This document shows, one piece after another, positions 44,502-56,390 of a stretch of DNA of 64,000 bases; within the stretch, counting starts at the first letter, position 1; each line of letters begins with the position of its first letter. Below the pieces are notes generated by a model, which worked only from the letters and a program-made list of their open reading frames with translations, was not told the DNA's origin and searched no databases. Source of the DNA: Neoceratodus forsteri. Taxonomy: Eukaryota > Chordata > Ceratodontiformes > Ceratodontidae. A program made the translations under genes and the position numbers. The stretch spans positions 484,977,501 through 485,041,500 of the forward strand of contig CM057459.1 of assembly GCA_016271365.2 (NCBI GenBank), in the 5' to 3' direction.

Positions 44502-44712
44502 GGGACTCTGGGTTCATTATGTCCACCCCCTCACTGCAACATAGTAATTTATTGTTGTAAGGGACCCTGGGTCCATCATGTCCAACCCTCACTGTAACAT
44601 ATTAATTAATGGTTGTCAAGGACACTAGGTCCATCATGCCCAGACCCTCACTGTAACATAGTAATTTAATGTTGTAATGGACTCTAGGTCCATCATGTTG
44701 AATTCTGCACTG
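44502..44712 (+). repeat. 59-bp minisatellite, about 3.5 copies
   Basis: Units start at 44502, 44561, 44620 and 44679 with GGGACYCTGGGTCCATCATG, then CCCTCACTGTAACATA and ATGTTGTAA. The period is 59 bp and the last unit is partial. Confidence 0.9.
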
Positions 44713-45245
44713 TTTAACAAGAGGTATTGTAAGTCTCAGGAGGCATCTGCATTCCAAAAGAGACTTGTTGCTTTATTTTAATTAACTGAAGAAATGTGAA
44801 TCCCCCTGAAATAAGGAAGTGAGTTCATTAAAATTTTATAAAACCAGACCCACATTTTACCTGGGTATTGATCAGTTAGCCTTGGCTTAATGCAGGGGAC
44901 TAATGACTGGGCTTTAACTATCCAGGAGCCCAGGGCATGCCACTTTCACTGACAGGTCAGGGTGTGGGAACAGGAAATGGTGAGGGCAAACACAGGTGAG
45001 GGTCTGTGGCAGCCAAGTGTGAGATACATGCTGGTTAAGGCATGGGGGGATTTGTGACACAAACAAAGAGCAGCCAGAGGCATATGAATCTTGTTTCCTA
45101 TTGAAAACCAGAATCTGCCACTAATGACATAGATAGGCAGCCACCAGAAGCCAAACCCCAGTGTTGCTACCCCCCCAACACTGGGTGCCCAATAGTATTC
45201 TGGGTCAAATGGTAAACTAAAATGAAAAGTAAATGGATATAAGTC
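44713..45245. other. No gene; contains a short perfect hairpin
   Basis: CCCAGTGTTG at 45157-45166 and CAACACTGGG at 45176-45185 form a perfect 10-bp stem with a 9-base C-rich loop. The rest is unrecognised. Confidence 0.5.
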
Positions 45246-45249
45246 AGTT

Positions 45250-46395
45250 TTCAAAGGAAAGGGCCATAAAGGAACTGGAAGCAATTAGACGAGGTAAGGC
45301 TATGGGACTAGATGAGATTTACCACAGGTGCTGAGGGAGCTAAGGGAAGAGATGGCAGAACCTTTGGTAACCCTGTTCAACCTATCATTGGGAACAGTGG
45401 ATGTACCCAAAGACTGGAGGAGAGCTGATATAGTCCCAGTATACAAAAGTAGAAACAAGGAGGAAGCAGGGAACTACAGACCAGTCAACCTGAGCTCAGT
45501 AATGGGAAAGATCATGGAAACACTACTGAAAGAAAGAATAGTGGAACACATAGTTGACAAAGGTCTACAGGACCCAAGGCAACATGGTTTTACTGGAGGG
45601 AGGTCATGCCAGACCAGCCTCATTGAGTTCTTTGACTGGGTGACCAGAGAGGTGGATTGGGGGGGCAGTGGATGTGGCCTACCTGGACTTCAGCTAGGTC
45701 TTTGATACTGTGCCACGTAGAAGGCTGCTAAGAAGCTGGAGAACATGGGAGTGGATAAGAGGTGATAAGGTGGATAGACAATTGGCTGGATAACAGGACA
45801 CAGAGAGTTGTGATAAATGGCAGTTACTCTGCAGAGGGTAAAGTAACTAGTGAGGTACCACTGGGATCAGTGCTGGGTTCAGTACTCTTCCATGTATTTA
45901 TCAGTGACATTGTGGAAGGCCAGAAGGGGAAAATGTGCACATTCACTGATGACATGAAGCTCTGCAATAGGGTGGATACATCAGAGGGAATGGATAGAAT
46001 GATGAGAGATCTACAGAAGCTTGAGGACTGGTCAAGGGATTGGCAGTTGGAATTTAACTCTAAAAAGTGCAAGATAATGCACATGGGGCATAAAAACCTG
46101 GGAACACATATCAACTGGAGGGAATAGAACGCTCCAGTCAGGAAAGGGATCTAGGGGTTATCATCTCTGATGACCTCAAGGTAGGTAGACAGTGTGACAA
46201 GGCAGCAGGAGAAGTGAACAGGATGCTGGGATGCATACAGTAGGCAGGGGGGAAATAATCAGCATGAAAAGGGAGGTCATAATTCCACTACACAGGAAAT
46301 TATTGAGCCCACACCTTGAATACAGCGTCCAGTTCTGGAGGCCTTGCCTACACAAGGACATAGGGTGGAGTCGGTTCAGAGGAGGGTAATATTGT
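45250..46395 (+). mobile_element. CR1-like LINE, RT domain, truncated at both ends
   Basis: 45328-45705 reads LREEMAEPLVTLFNLSLGTV, VPKDWRRADIVPVYKSRN, NYRPVNLSSVMGKIMETLLK and QHGFTGGRSCQTSLIEFFDW. A frameshift follows near 45670. 45762-46127 reads PLGSVLGSVLFHVFISDI and FTDDMKLCN, with FADD changed to FTDD, then SRDWQLEFNSKKCKIMHMG. The C-terminal EYSVQFWRPCLHKDI-like part lies near 46320. The 3' UTR is missing. Confidence 0.85.
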
Positions 46396-46445
46396 GCACT
46401 GGCATTAACACATGCAGTACTCTCTTGTAAGAGGCATGCATAGGT

Positions 46446-46800
46446 AAACCAAAAGTTAACTGGCTGAACAGAATTGTAGCCATGTTACAAGTGATTTCCC
46501 AAAAATGAATAAAGTGGTTAAAAAAACACAGTCTCAAGCTGTAAGCAGCATAATTAGCTGTGTGTTATTACTGTGTAGATAGTATCTATAGTAGATAGTG
46601 TCTGGGTTATTAAAAAATAAAACAAAACATTTAATCCCATATTGTATCATATTAAACATTAGGTATACAGCTGGATACAATCATACTACTGTAAAGTCTA
46701 TGTACCTATCATGGTGTTACCACTCAGTGAGTAGTATATTGCTTCAAACATGTTCCCCTTGATTTTTTCTCTCTCGCACAATACATTTATTATTACATAG
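46446..46800. repeat. Repeat X, copy 1, next to a CR1 3' end
   Basis: About 350 bp matching 50825-51135: AGTTAACTGGCTGAACAG, AATTGTAGCC, AAGTGATTTCCCAAAAATGA, and TGTACCTATCATGGTG further on. Both copies adjoin the 3' end of a minus-strand CR1 with the same spacing motif (TATTATTAC). Confidence 0.75.
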
Positions 46801-48835
46801 ACAATGGCAGCAGAAACATAGAAATATTGAAACAGAATCTGTCAGTAGATAAAGACCATACAGCCCACCTAGTCTGCCCATTTTCCTACTTGGTTTGGCA
46901 ATCTCTACTCTTATCTGGACTGCCTTTCCCTCACTCCACTGTACAGCAGGGTGCCTTTATGCTTATCCCACACACTTTTGAATCCCTTTACTGTTTTTGC
47001 TTCGACCACCTCTGCTGATAGGCTGTTCCACGGATCCACCACCCTCTCTGTGAAAACATACTTCCTAGCATTCCCCGCAGCCTCCCTCCAGCCTCATGTT
47101 ATGTTCCCTTGTCCTTGTGCACTTTTGTCTCTGAAATATGCTTCCCATCTGTACCATGTTTCTTCCTCTAAGGTATTTGAAAGTCTCTATTGTATCCCCT
47201 CTCTCCCTTCTCTCTTCCAGTGAATTGCTGTTTAGTTCTTTGAGTCTTTCCTCATAAGGTTTGTGGTGCAGCCCATGTATCATTTTTGTTGCTCTTCTCT
47301 GGACTGCTGCCATTCTGCCTATGTCCTTCCTGAGATGAGGGCTCCAGAACTGGACACATTATTCCAGATGAGGTCTCATCAGTGATCTATACAGTGGCAT
47401 CACCACTTGACTCCTACTCCTACTGGTTATGCCCCTTCCTATGCACCCCAGCATTCTGTTTGCCTTCCCCACTGCTTTTTCGCATTGTTGGGTTGACTTC
47501 AGATCATCAGATATGATAACTCCCAGGTCTCTCTCCTGACTTGTGGTGGCTAGAACCTGCCCCCCCCCCCCACCATCCTGTATTCCTGTCTTGGGTTTCT
47601 GCATCCAAGGTGCATTATCTTGCACTTCTTATCACTGAATCCCAACTGCCAAACCCTTGACCATTCTTCAAGTAGTTTTAGGTCATTTCTCATTTTGTCT
47701 AGCCCCTCCTGTGTGTCGACTGTGTTACAGATATTGGTATCATCTGCGAATAAGCATACTTTCCCCTCCAGTCCCACTGTAATGTCACTTATGAAGACAT
47801 TGAATAGAACTGGACCCAGCACCAATCCCTTTGGAACCTTGCTGGTCACCTCCCCCTCTTCTGATTTTATGCCATTTGCTACCGCCCTCTGGGTCCTGCC
47901 TTTTAGCCAGTTACCAACCCATTTTACCACTTTAGAGCCCACACTCAGATTCCCCAGTTTGTAAAGCAACCTTCTATGTGGAACGGTGTCAAAGGCCTTA
48001 CTGAAATCCACTTAGGCCACATCCACCGCCCCTCCCTGATCCACCACCCTGGTCACCCAGTCAAAGAAATCAATAAGATTAGTCTGATAGGACCTACCCT
48101 CAATGAATTTATGCTGCCTTGGGTTTTTTGCACTGCTTGACTCGAGGAACTTCACTACCATCTCCTTAGGCAGGGACTCCCTCAGATTTCCCACCACTGA
48201 GGTCTTGCTTACAGGTCTGTAATTGCCTGCCTCCTCCCTACTTCCAGTTTTGTGCAGAGGGACCACCTCTGCTCTCCTTCAGTCTCCAGGTACCTCCCCC
48301 ATTTCTAGTGATTGGTTGAATAGGGATGTCAGTGGACCTGCTAGGACTTCCCTGAGTTCCTTCAGCACTCTAGAGTAAATCCCATCTGGCCCCATTGCCT
48401 TGTCTGTCTTTACTTTTCCTAGTTCCTTTAAGACTCTATCCACTGTAAATGGGCTGGTGTCCACCTCTCCCCTGTACATCTTTCCTTATGAGTCTTGGCC
48501 CCTCCCCTGCCTCTTTCTTGGTAAATACTGAGAAAAAGTATTTGTTCATTATCTCAGATTTGTCAAGGTCATCCTCCACCAACCCACCCTCTCTCTCCCT
48601 TCTTTAGCCTAACAATACCATTTCTGGTCTTCTTCCTTTCACTAATATAATGGAAGACGGTCTTGTCCCTCTTCTTAATAGCATGTGTTGTTCCTTCTTT
48701 CTTTCTTGCCTTAGCCCCTTTGACAGCTTTCCCATCTTCTCTCTGCTTCTCCAGATATTTCAGTCTGTCTTCTTTTTGTGTCTTTTTGTATTTCCTGAAT
48801 GCTTTACTTTTTTCTTGCACTTTCTCGGCTACTGA
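46801..48835 (-). mobile_element. CR1-like LINE, linker to 3' end, 5'-truncated
   Basis: Minus-strand order: linker KSKAFRKYKKTQKEDRLKYL (48820-48740), VLKELGKVKTDKAMGPDGI (48440-48390), then NYRPVSKTSVVGNL (48200) and FIEGRSYQTNLIDFFDW (48110-48060). Then MDFSKAFDTVPHRRLLYKLG (48011-47950), VLGPVLFNVFISDITVGLEG and LFADDTNICN (about 47760-47735, intact FADD), QLGFSDKKCKIMHL, and the C-terminal AVQRRATKMIHGLHHKPYEE and RLKEL (47310-47230). The 3' UTR abuts repeat X. The overlapping frames require only a few frame shifts, so this copy is younger than the one at 1-1610. A C-run near 47561-47573 disrupts the frame. Confidence 0.88.
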
Positions 48836-49170
48836 TTTAGTAGATCAGAGAGAGAAAAAGATCAAAGGCCCATTTAGCCTGTCTAGACATCCCTATCTGC
48901 CCCGGGACCTATTGTCCATATAGACCACCCCCTGCTCCCTTCCTTAATGCTGCTGACCTGAGTAACCACCAAGTCATTCACTCCATCCTAGCCATGCCTG
49001 AAACTATTTATGGTCTTGGTACCCACCACCTCTACTAGCAGACTGTTCTACAGCTTCACCACCCTTTCTGTAAAATAGAATTTCCTCACATCCCTCTTAA
49101 CCCTTCACCCCTCCAGTTTCAACTCATGACCTCAGGTTCTTGTTTGTCAAAACATGTTTCTGTACAGTCC
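48836..49170 (-). mobile_element. CR1-like LINE 3' end fragment abutting the previous copy
   Basis: Plus-strand text CTAGCAGACTGTTCTACAG, CACCACCCTTTCTGTAAAA, TTTCCTCACATCCCTC is the reversed CR1 C-terminus, with the 3' UTR phrase CATTTAGCCTGTCTAGACAT at 48868. It lies exactly where the younger CR1 is truncated, as if that copy inserted into an older CR1. Confidence 0.65.
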
Positions 49171-50540
49171 TTAATCAACTTAAACTGTACCTTTCCTGGA
49201 CTTGCCCCCCCCCCAAAATAGAACATCATTACTCAGCAGGAGGTGAGGAGAATATGGCATCATGAGTGGCTGCATTTTTGGGGGGTGTTCCTGAAGTTCA
49301 GGGAGTATACAGTAAGAATAGGGCAAGGATTTGAAACAAAACAACTCTGGGTATAGTAACACCATTAGCATGCATTTCAGTTCTACCATGAAAGGAGCAG
49401 ACAAAACAACCAGCATCATTAATATCATTAGTGAATTTTAGAAAAGGTAAGCAATTGGAAAATATAAGTTTTCAACTAGAAATAATATGATGCAAAAAGG
49501 GCTGACAGTGACCCCTTTAAAACAAAAATTAAGGGAAAAAAAGAGGGAGGTTCCACTCCTTATCCATCTCGGTCATTAACATGGGCCCATTTTTATTCTT
49601 CCTGGTATTGGATGTGCACAAAGAACAGCCACCTTCACCAATGGCTACTGTAAAATCAATGTGGCTAACATTTCTAGGCTCCCTTTCGCTACTGTGGCTA
49701 AGACATTTTGATAAATGTAACTGAATGTGGCTGGCTGTCTCACCACACCACAGCAGGCTGATACTGTCACATACATTAGTATGTTTGGCCAATTGGTGCC
49801 ATGCAGCAGAGCAACTTTTTTTGTCTGCACAAAAATCCTGAGCAAATCCTGCTAGAGGGTACAAGTTCACTCATAAGCCCCTTGAGAACATGTCTGTCAG
49901 TCCTGTTTCAGTGGAAAACAATGGAGAACCCCAGGATGTTTGGGTCACAGAGACAGGAAAGCAGCATCAGACCATGTTTGTAGCGTGGCTAATTCACTTC
50001 ACAGGTGGCTAAAATATTGGGTGCATTTTAACCAGTGCCTAATTTTTAGACCCTGTCATTTACTCACCCGGCATGAATCAGCACTGGATCATGTGTTGGA
50101 TGAGTATGGGAAATACTTGTACCCCTCTCCATATTGTATTCTTTTACACTTTGGAGTTGGGCAATAGCAATTTCTATTAGTTCTTACTCCTTATCACAGC
50201 CCTTTGTGGGAATAAGGAACCTAGAGAAAACTAGAGTCATATATGCATGGGGATAACTAAATGATCCTTTTACATGGTTATGAGATGACTGTATATGGAC
50301 ATACAACATCTCCTGTTGTCTCTGAATTCCTAGTAATAACTCCCAAGTATTACAGAAAACAGCTTTGGAAAGAGGAAAACAATAAGCTCATATCAGTTTT
50401 TTATACCTATAGTGTTGAGAAGAGGCATGACATCAGACTGTACATGGCTGGCAGGTATCCGGGCATCCCTTTCCACTCTGTCCACAGGAAAATACATGTG
50501 ACCAGCTGTCACTTAGCTTGCAACACCTAGCTGTCTCAAC
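49171..50540. other. No recognised gene or repeat
   Basis: Short frames in all phases. No transposon or exon signal that I can support. Confidence 0.4.
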
Positions 50541-50544
50541 TCCT

Positions 50545-50820
50545 CTATTCTCTATTACCCATTTGATTGTTGTGTTGGTGTAGCATAGTACAACATGAAT
50601 TATGCCTCCATACAGTTTACAGTATCGATGTTGCTCATATTAATAATTCTACACTGTAGCCATTTAAATCATATGACCTCTCATACATAAAAGCAGAAAC
50701 TGATGGCAGATAATGACTGCTGGGCCCATCTGTTCTGCTCATATTTAATTATGTTGACTTTTACTGCAACCCAATTTGACCTACAGCACTATCTCGTCCA
50801 CGTCCTTCCATCCTCCAAAC
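50545..50820 (-). mobile_element. CR1 3' UTR extension fragment, copy A
   Basis: TAGCATAGTACAACATGAATTA (50580) recurs at 51174 in copy B. GAAACTGATGGCAG, then CCGCTGGGCCCATCT-like text (50695-50735), corresponds to 51285-51320. It is a second, ~594-bp offset copy of the CR1 3' extension, with repeat X between the two. Confidence 0.6.
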
Positions 50821-50824
50821 CAAG

Positions 50825-51135
50825 AGTTAATTGGTTGAACAGAATTGCAGTCACATAACAAGTGATTTTCCAAAAATAAATAAACAGAAAAAAAAAACCC
50901 AAGGCTGCAACTTGTAAATACCATCCTTGGCTAACTGTCATTACTGTGTGGACAATGCCTGGCTTATTTTAAAAAAAAGCCCATATTGTAGCCTACTCAA
51001 CACTGGTATATAGCTGGGTACCATCATAATACAGTAAATTCATACAGTATGTACCTATCATGATGTCACGATTCTATGAGTAGTATATTTCTTCACATAT
51101 GTTGTCCTGGAATTTTTTATCCCTTGCTCAATGTA
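50825..51135. repeat. Repeat X, copy 2
   Basis: Matches 46446-46800: AGTTAATTGGTTGAACAG, CAAGTGATTTTCCAAAAATA, TATGTACCTATCATGATG. It lies between two CR1 3' extension fragments. Confidence 0.75.
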
Positions 51136-51139
51136 TATA

Positions 51140-52320
51140 TTATTACTGATTTGATTAACATGTCTGTGTAGCATAGTACAACATGAATTATTTGTACCAC
51201 ACAGTTCAGTATTGACATTGTGCATATTAATAATTTTACACTGTATCCATTTGAATTGCATAACCTGTCATACATAGAAATATAAAACTGATGGCAGTTA
51301 ATAACCGCTGGGCCCATCTTGGCTGCCCATTTTTAATTATGATCAATTTTGTTGGAGACCCAACTTGATCTACAGCACTTTCCCTTCCATCCCCTTCCTT
51401 CTTACAAGGGTTCCTTTGTGCCTATCCAAGGCATTTTACAAAACCACCACTGGTTTCACCCTCCACTGCCTCTCATGGAAGGCTGTTCTAGGAAGCCACC
51501 ACCCTTTCTGTGAAGAAGTACTTCCTAGAGCTGGCTTGGTGGCACTGAGGGTTGAGGTGCTGGATGCCACACCTCACACCATGCCGACGACCCAAGTTTG
51601 GGAACAAGCTCGGGAGTCGGGGGTCGGCAAGGGAGGGAGACAGATTGAGCACCTGCTGGGCTGCTCTCCTCTTTGGGATGGGAGGGCATGGTTTGTCCGG
51701 CACTCTGGTGACCCCAGGTGGAGACCAGAGGGCACCATGAGCTGCTGAGCTGCATGTAAGGAACATGGCTGATGCAGGTAAAGTTGCTGTGTGCCACAGC
51801 AGCAGACATGCACCACGCAGGGGGAAGGGAGGGTCTTGGGCTTACACCACAAGAAATTCCTTTCCAGCCCTGGATAGGTGATGGCCCTGCCAGTGCCACT
51901 GCCACATGCCCAATGTTGGTTCCCCACCACTGGGGAACCATAATGAACTTGAAGATGGGGGGGACAGCAGGCAGTAGAGCAAGTCAGTGAGTATAGTGGC
52001 CTGAGAGAGTTCCAGGCTGGAGGGCTACAAACAGAATTAAACAAAAAAAAGTACTTCCTCACATCTCTCCTGAATCTACCTCCTTCCAGCTTCATATCAT
52101 GACCCCTTGTTCTACAGCACCTTTACCTCTGAAACATATATCCCTTCTGTACCTTATTAATCCCCATGAGGTATTTAAAAGGCTCCATCATGTCCCAGCT
52201 CTCCCTCTTCTCCTCCAGGGAGTACATATTGAAATCATTCAGTTTCTTCTCATAGGGCTTCTGATGCAGACAATGCACCATTTTGACATCCCTTAGCTTT
52301 CTTCTTGTCTGTTTCTCCTT
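51140..52320 (-). mobile_element. CR1-like LINE 3' end, split by a SINE-like insertion
   Basis: The right part (52050-52320) read on minus gives the CR1 C-terminal frame (KPYEKKLND-like near 52250, then the RDVRKYFF segment). Plus text GAAGGCTGTTCTAGGAAGCC and CCTTTCTGTGAAGAAGTACT (51478-51521) continues that reading after the insertion at 51527-52048. The 3' extension with GGCAGTTAATAACCGCTGGG follows (51295). Strongly 5'-truncated. Confidence 0.75.
51527..52048 (+). mobile_element. SINE-like element, 522 bp, with target duplication and polyA end
   Basis: Flanked by AAGTACTTCCT at 51516-51526 and at 52049-52059, an exact 11-bp direct repeat. It ends with AACAAAAAAAA, so its orientation is plus. 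The 5' end AGAGCTGGCTTGGTGGCACT, then CTGGATGCC, CGACGACCCAAGTTTGGG resembles a degenerate tRNA-type head with A- and B-box-like segments. The rest (GC-richer, with CCCCACCACTGGGG near 51923) matches no SINE I recognise. Frames of 127-173 residues crossing it on both strands are shadows of GC-rich sequence. Confidence 0.65.
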
Positions 52321-52329
52321 TTTCTAATT

Positions 52330-55300
52330 GTTCTCCTTCCTCACCTTTCTTCTTTGGTTGCTCCTTTTCTACCCTTCCTCCTTTGCTAACTCCCTGCATG
52401 GGATCTCACTACTCTCAGTCTCAGCCTGCGGTGGTCCACTTTCTGCCTCCCCCATTTCATTCATCACTCCCCTCAGCTACCTTAAATGTCCATTGAAGTA
52501 ACATTTCAACTGTTCACTGAGGACTATGGTTTCCTCCTTAATGGACGTTGGCCATCACCTCGGTATAGGCTCTTATCCAGGTTGGTCCTCAGTCCCCATT
52601 CTAGCCATCCCTCTCCTCTCTGCACCATTTCTTCTACCATAACTTGAAGGCCTTGGTATGAAGCTCCCTCTGCTTCCACACATAGTACAAGACACACTCA
52701 CCACTCACATTTTAAACCCATGGGAAACACAGGATCAACCAAATAAATGATCTAACTTTACCAAAAATGAAATTTACACACAAAGCTGATGCAATTAATC
52801 TTTACAATATGCACTCCCCTGACATAACTGCCATTTCTGAAACCTGGCTCAAGCCTAGTATCCTGATACATGTGGTTGAGCTCCATGGGTTCAAGTCCTT
52901 TAGACATGATAGGTGTGGTAGGAAGGGTGGTGGAGTTATCATCCATGTAAAAAAAACTCCCCAAATGCTTCCCTGGTGGCAATGCCAGACCATATCCTAT
53001 CAGGTGGTGAGGTGGTGTTCATCAAAATACTGCTTGGCAGGACTAAGCCCCTGCTAGCAGGTTGCATCTACAACCCACCTAAGACTGTAAAAGATACCTT
53101 AAAGAGCCTTCTGGCTCTGATCCCAGTGCTACCTCAGTAAGAAAAAATAATCCTTGGTGACTTTAACCTCCACTGGGGTCAGCACACCATTAGTGATGTA
53201 AAATCCAGCTTGCTAGAGGCCAACTTGACCCAATTGATCCAAGGACCCAGTAGGTTAAACATTAAGTCAGGAAACCACATCACATTAAACTGGATTCTCG
53301 CTTCCAAACCCAGTAGTTTCAAACTGGTTGAGACATTTGCGGACCCATAAGTGACCATGCCCCTATATTCGGCAGCTGGAAAAATGACCATCCCAACCCT
53401 CCACCAAGAATTTTTTGGTCTTGGAATTATTCCAGTTTTGACACCTGCTCATTTCTTGAAACCCTAGCAATGGTGGATTGGACTCAGATCAAACTAGCCC
53501 CCAGTCTAGACTCAGCCCTTGATTTCTTCATCAATAACTTCGTCTCGGCTGCCAATAAGCATGTCCCCCTTAAAAGAAATCAGAGTCAAGGGACAACACT
53601 CAAGGTGGCTGTCCAGAGACCTTAAAAAACAATGAGGGTGAGATATAAAACATGGGAAAAATTCAAATCTACAAATCTAACTAAGTATTGAGTGAAATAT
53701 AGAACATTGAGAAACAAGTGTAAAAAGGAACTAAAATCAGCTAAAAGACAATATCTCCAAAACCTACAAACTAAAAACCTTTCAGACCCTAAACAATTTT
53801 GGTCCCAAATTAACTCTCTCCTAAAGCGGAACACCCGCTATGAGAAAAGTGACATAGTAGCAAAGGATGTCCAATATACCAACCCACAAAATGCTGCTAA
53901 TGCACTAAATGCATTCCTCACTGACCTGGAAAAAATTAGAAATAATCCCTCTGGGTCCCTCCTCCCTCCCTCCCCAAGATCATTTACAAGAGCAAACCCC
54001 TTACCCTAATTTTCACTTCAAACTTGCAACTAAATCTGAGGTTCTGAAATTACTAAGAGAAATCAGATCCATTGGCTGTGCTGGGTTTGACAAGCTGGAA
54101 TCCAGGCTCCTCAGAATCACAGCCCACATCATTGTCTCTCCAATCTCTTGGCTCTTAAACAGTTCGCTGCTTGAAGGCAAAGTCCCCACTGTGTGGAAAA
54201 TTGCCTTGTTCACTCCTATTCCTAAAGGTGAGGATACTGAACTTGTTGAGAATTACAGACCAATATCCATCCTCTGCACTCCAAGTAAAGTGTTAGAGAG
54301 GATTTTATACCAGCAGGTCCAGGAATATGTTGAATGGAGCAATTTACTAACTGAATGACAACATGGTTTTAGAAAAAAATCATGGTACCAACATTGCCCT
54401 GATTAGCCTTACTTGGGATATTTTAACAGCTCTAGATGATGGCCTTCCAACTTTCATGGTCTTTATAGACCTCATCAAGGCATTTGACTTGGTGAATCAT
54501 CAGCAGCTTATCACTAAACTAACACCTCTTGGTCATCTGTCTACTCGGTGGTTCACGGACTACCTTGAAGGCAGATCACAAACTATCAGATAGCATGGAG
54601 CTAAATCTGAAAAACGCCCTATCATGGGTGGTGTCTCACAGGGTTCAATACTGGGACCACTCCTATTTTCCCTATTTATTAATGTTTTGCCTCAACATTG
54701 TGTAGGGGCCAAGGTGACCTTGTATGCAGATGATGACCTGCATTTAGGTCCTCCTGAGACACTGTCCAACTAAACGACCTTCTTGGTCAAGACCTTGGTC
54801 TACTTGAGAATTGATTTCTTACTAATAAATTAGTTCTAAACAGTAAAAAGACCAAAGCCATGCTATTTGGCCCTAAAAGCATGCGCCCAACCAATTCATA
54901 TTTGTTGTCCACAGCTCTTTCCAGTGACTCAAAAATTGATGTGATCGACTGTATCAAATACATAGGTGTATACTTAGACCAAGACTGCTCCTTTAAGGGC
55001 CACATCTACCAACTGACCAAGAAACTCAACCAAAAGTTAGGTCTATTATATTGCCTGAGCCCTTTCCTCATCTGTGAATCCAAACTCAAGGTTTCCACTG
55101 GTACAGTCCTTCCAACAAGCTCTGAAATATAAAGGCTAAAATCACTGTATCACAGGATAGGGTGTTTCACCACGGGGCACCACTACGGGAGCATCACTGC
55201 AAGGTGCTATTATCTGAAAGTTGGCCTTCTCTTGAGAGCAGATTATCATATCCCTCACTGTGCCTTGCTTTAAAGCTCATGCAAAATGGTGCCCCTCCTA

Positions 55301-55830
55301 GCCTAATTAACACATTAGCTCCCAAAAAGTATGGGAGAAAACTAAGATCCTCTGGCCACCAGCTTCTCCAAATCCCCAGTATAATGACTTCCCTAGGACT
55401 ATGGTCTTATGCTGCCTTCATCCCTCCCATCAAGAATGGTCTCCCTAGAAGTCTCCAGGAATGTACCTCCCTTGGGGGCTTCAAGAAGGCTCTTAAGGCC
55501 CACCTGTTGGAACTAAGCCTCTGTACCTGGTACAGCTCAGAGTCAGCCGACTCGCTACTGCCATTCTAACCTCATTGGGACATCAATCTGACTGTGACTG
55601 TCTCGTGTATAATAGTACTTCTTTTCCAGTTGATGTTGATTGTAATTAACCTGCCATTGTATCCTTGACTGGGTAAGTATGTCTATATTGACTGTTAATT
55701 GTGAAATGGCATGTACGTATTTTGTTATGTTTATAAATGCATGCAATTAATTCTGGGTCATCCCTGTAAAAGGGACTGTTTCAGTCTTAGTGGGCCTACC
55801 CAGTCACCAAAATTTAAATAAAAAGAAAAT
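52330..55830 (+). mobile_element. L2-like LINE, near full length (leader, endonuclease, RT, 3' tail)
   Basis: A C/T-rich leader (52330-52740) precedes the endonuclease: DAINLYNMHSPDITAISETW (52785-52850), RKGGGVIIHVK (52920-52950), ILGDFNLHWGQ (53150-53180) and ADP..VTMPL (about 53340). The linker 53692-54009 has KKELKSAKRQYLQNLQTKN. RT: VPTVWKIALFTPIPKGED (54185-54240), NYRPISILCTPSKVLERIL, FIDLIKAFDLVNHQQL (54460-54510), GGVSQGSILGPLLFSLFIN (54625-54685) and YADDD (about 54723). The thumb (DCIKYIGVYLDQDC, 54946) and C-terminal SYAAFIPPIKNGLPRSLQ (55405-55460) follow. The tail is GTAAAAGGGACTG and GTCACCAAAATTTAAATAAA. About eight stops or shifts disable it. Confidence 0.85.
53692..54593 (+). 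pseudogene. L2-like ORF2 linker and RT fingers/palm, broken frames
   Basis: Three overlapping open stretches (53692-54009, 53909-54358, 54363-54593) make one collinear protein: a basic linker, the IRSIGCAGFDKLESRLLRI block, the WK..FTPIPKG and ENYRPIS fingers, then FMVFIDLIKAFDLVNHQQL. A shift near 53915 and one near 54360 (after NLLTE, before the QHGF-like block) separate them. The palm Asp of FIDLIKAFD is intact. Confidence 0.8.
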
Positions 55831-56312
55831 TTAAGCACATGAAACACCCTTATCAAGTTAATGCTTTAGCAGCCATAGTGGCTATGACCAGAATTTGCTG
55901 ATTATGGTGAGTACTGTGTTCCTAATTTGAAGCATTTGAAAACTGTTAAAAAGCTTGTTCTTCTCTAAATGTCAACAGTTTCTAATATTTAAATTTTGCC
56001 TGAGGAGTAGTTTGACACTGAAGAAGTGGTGTGTGCCTTGTGTGCAGCTAACATTTTGAAAATAGTCTCTCACTATGATTTCCGTGTGAGTTAACTGGTT
56101 TACTCATGAATTATTGTTACTTCTTACATGGCACATTTTTGCAGTTGGTCATTTTTATTGATTTATAAAAAGTACATTTGATGTACACTATAGGCAAATA
56201 AACATGGTACTGTTAATACTGATACATAACAATCAGGATACATAGATATGACAGTAAACAGATTGCATAAAGAGCTAATAACAGAACTAGAGATGCTGTG
56301 AAATTTGACGTC

Positions 56313-56390
56313 TGCGAAGCTGATGTGAAGTTGGGAACTTCAAATGTCACAAAGCTTTGTGAAGTTCCCAACTTTGGCATCAATTTTGCA
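56313..56390. repeat. Palindromic repeat, ~78 bp
   Basis: Left TGCGAAGCTGATGTGAAGTT, GGGAACTTC pairs with GAAGTTCCCAACTTTGGCAT, CAATTTTGCA on the right. The centre CACAAAGCTTTGTG is itself a palindrome. It may be a small foldback element. Confidence 0.7.

Noticed and set aside
51574..52095. Overlapping frames of 127-173 codons on both strands
   Set aside because: They lie in the GC-rich SINE-like insertion and extend across its insertion junction into CR1, so they are not genes.
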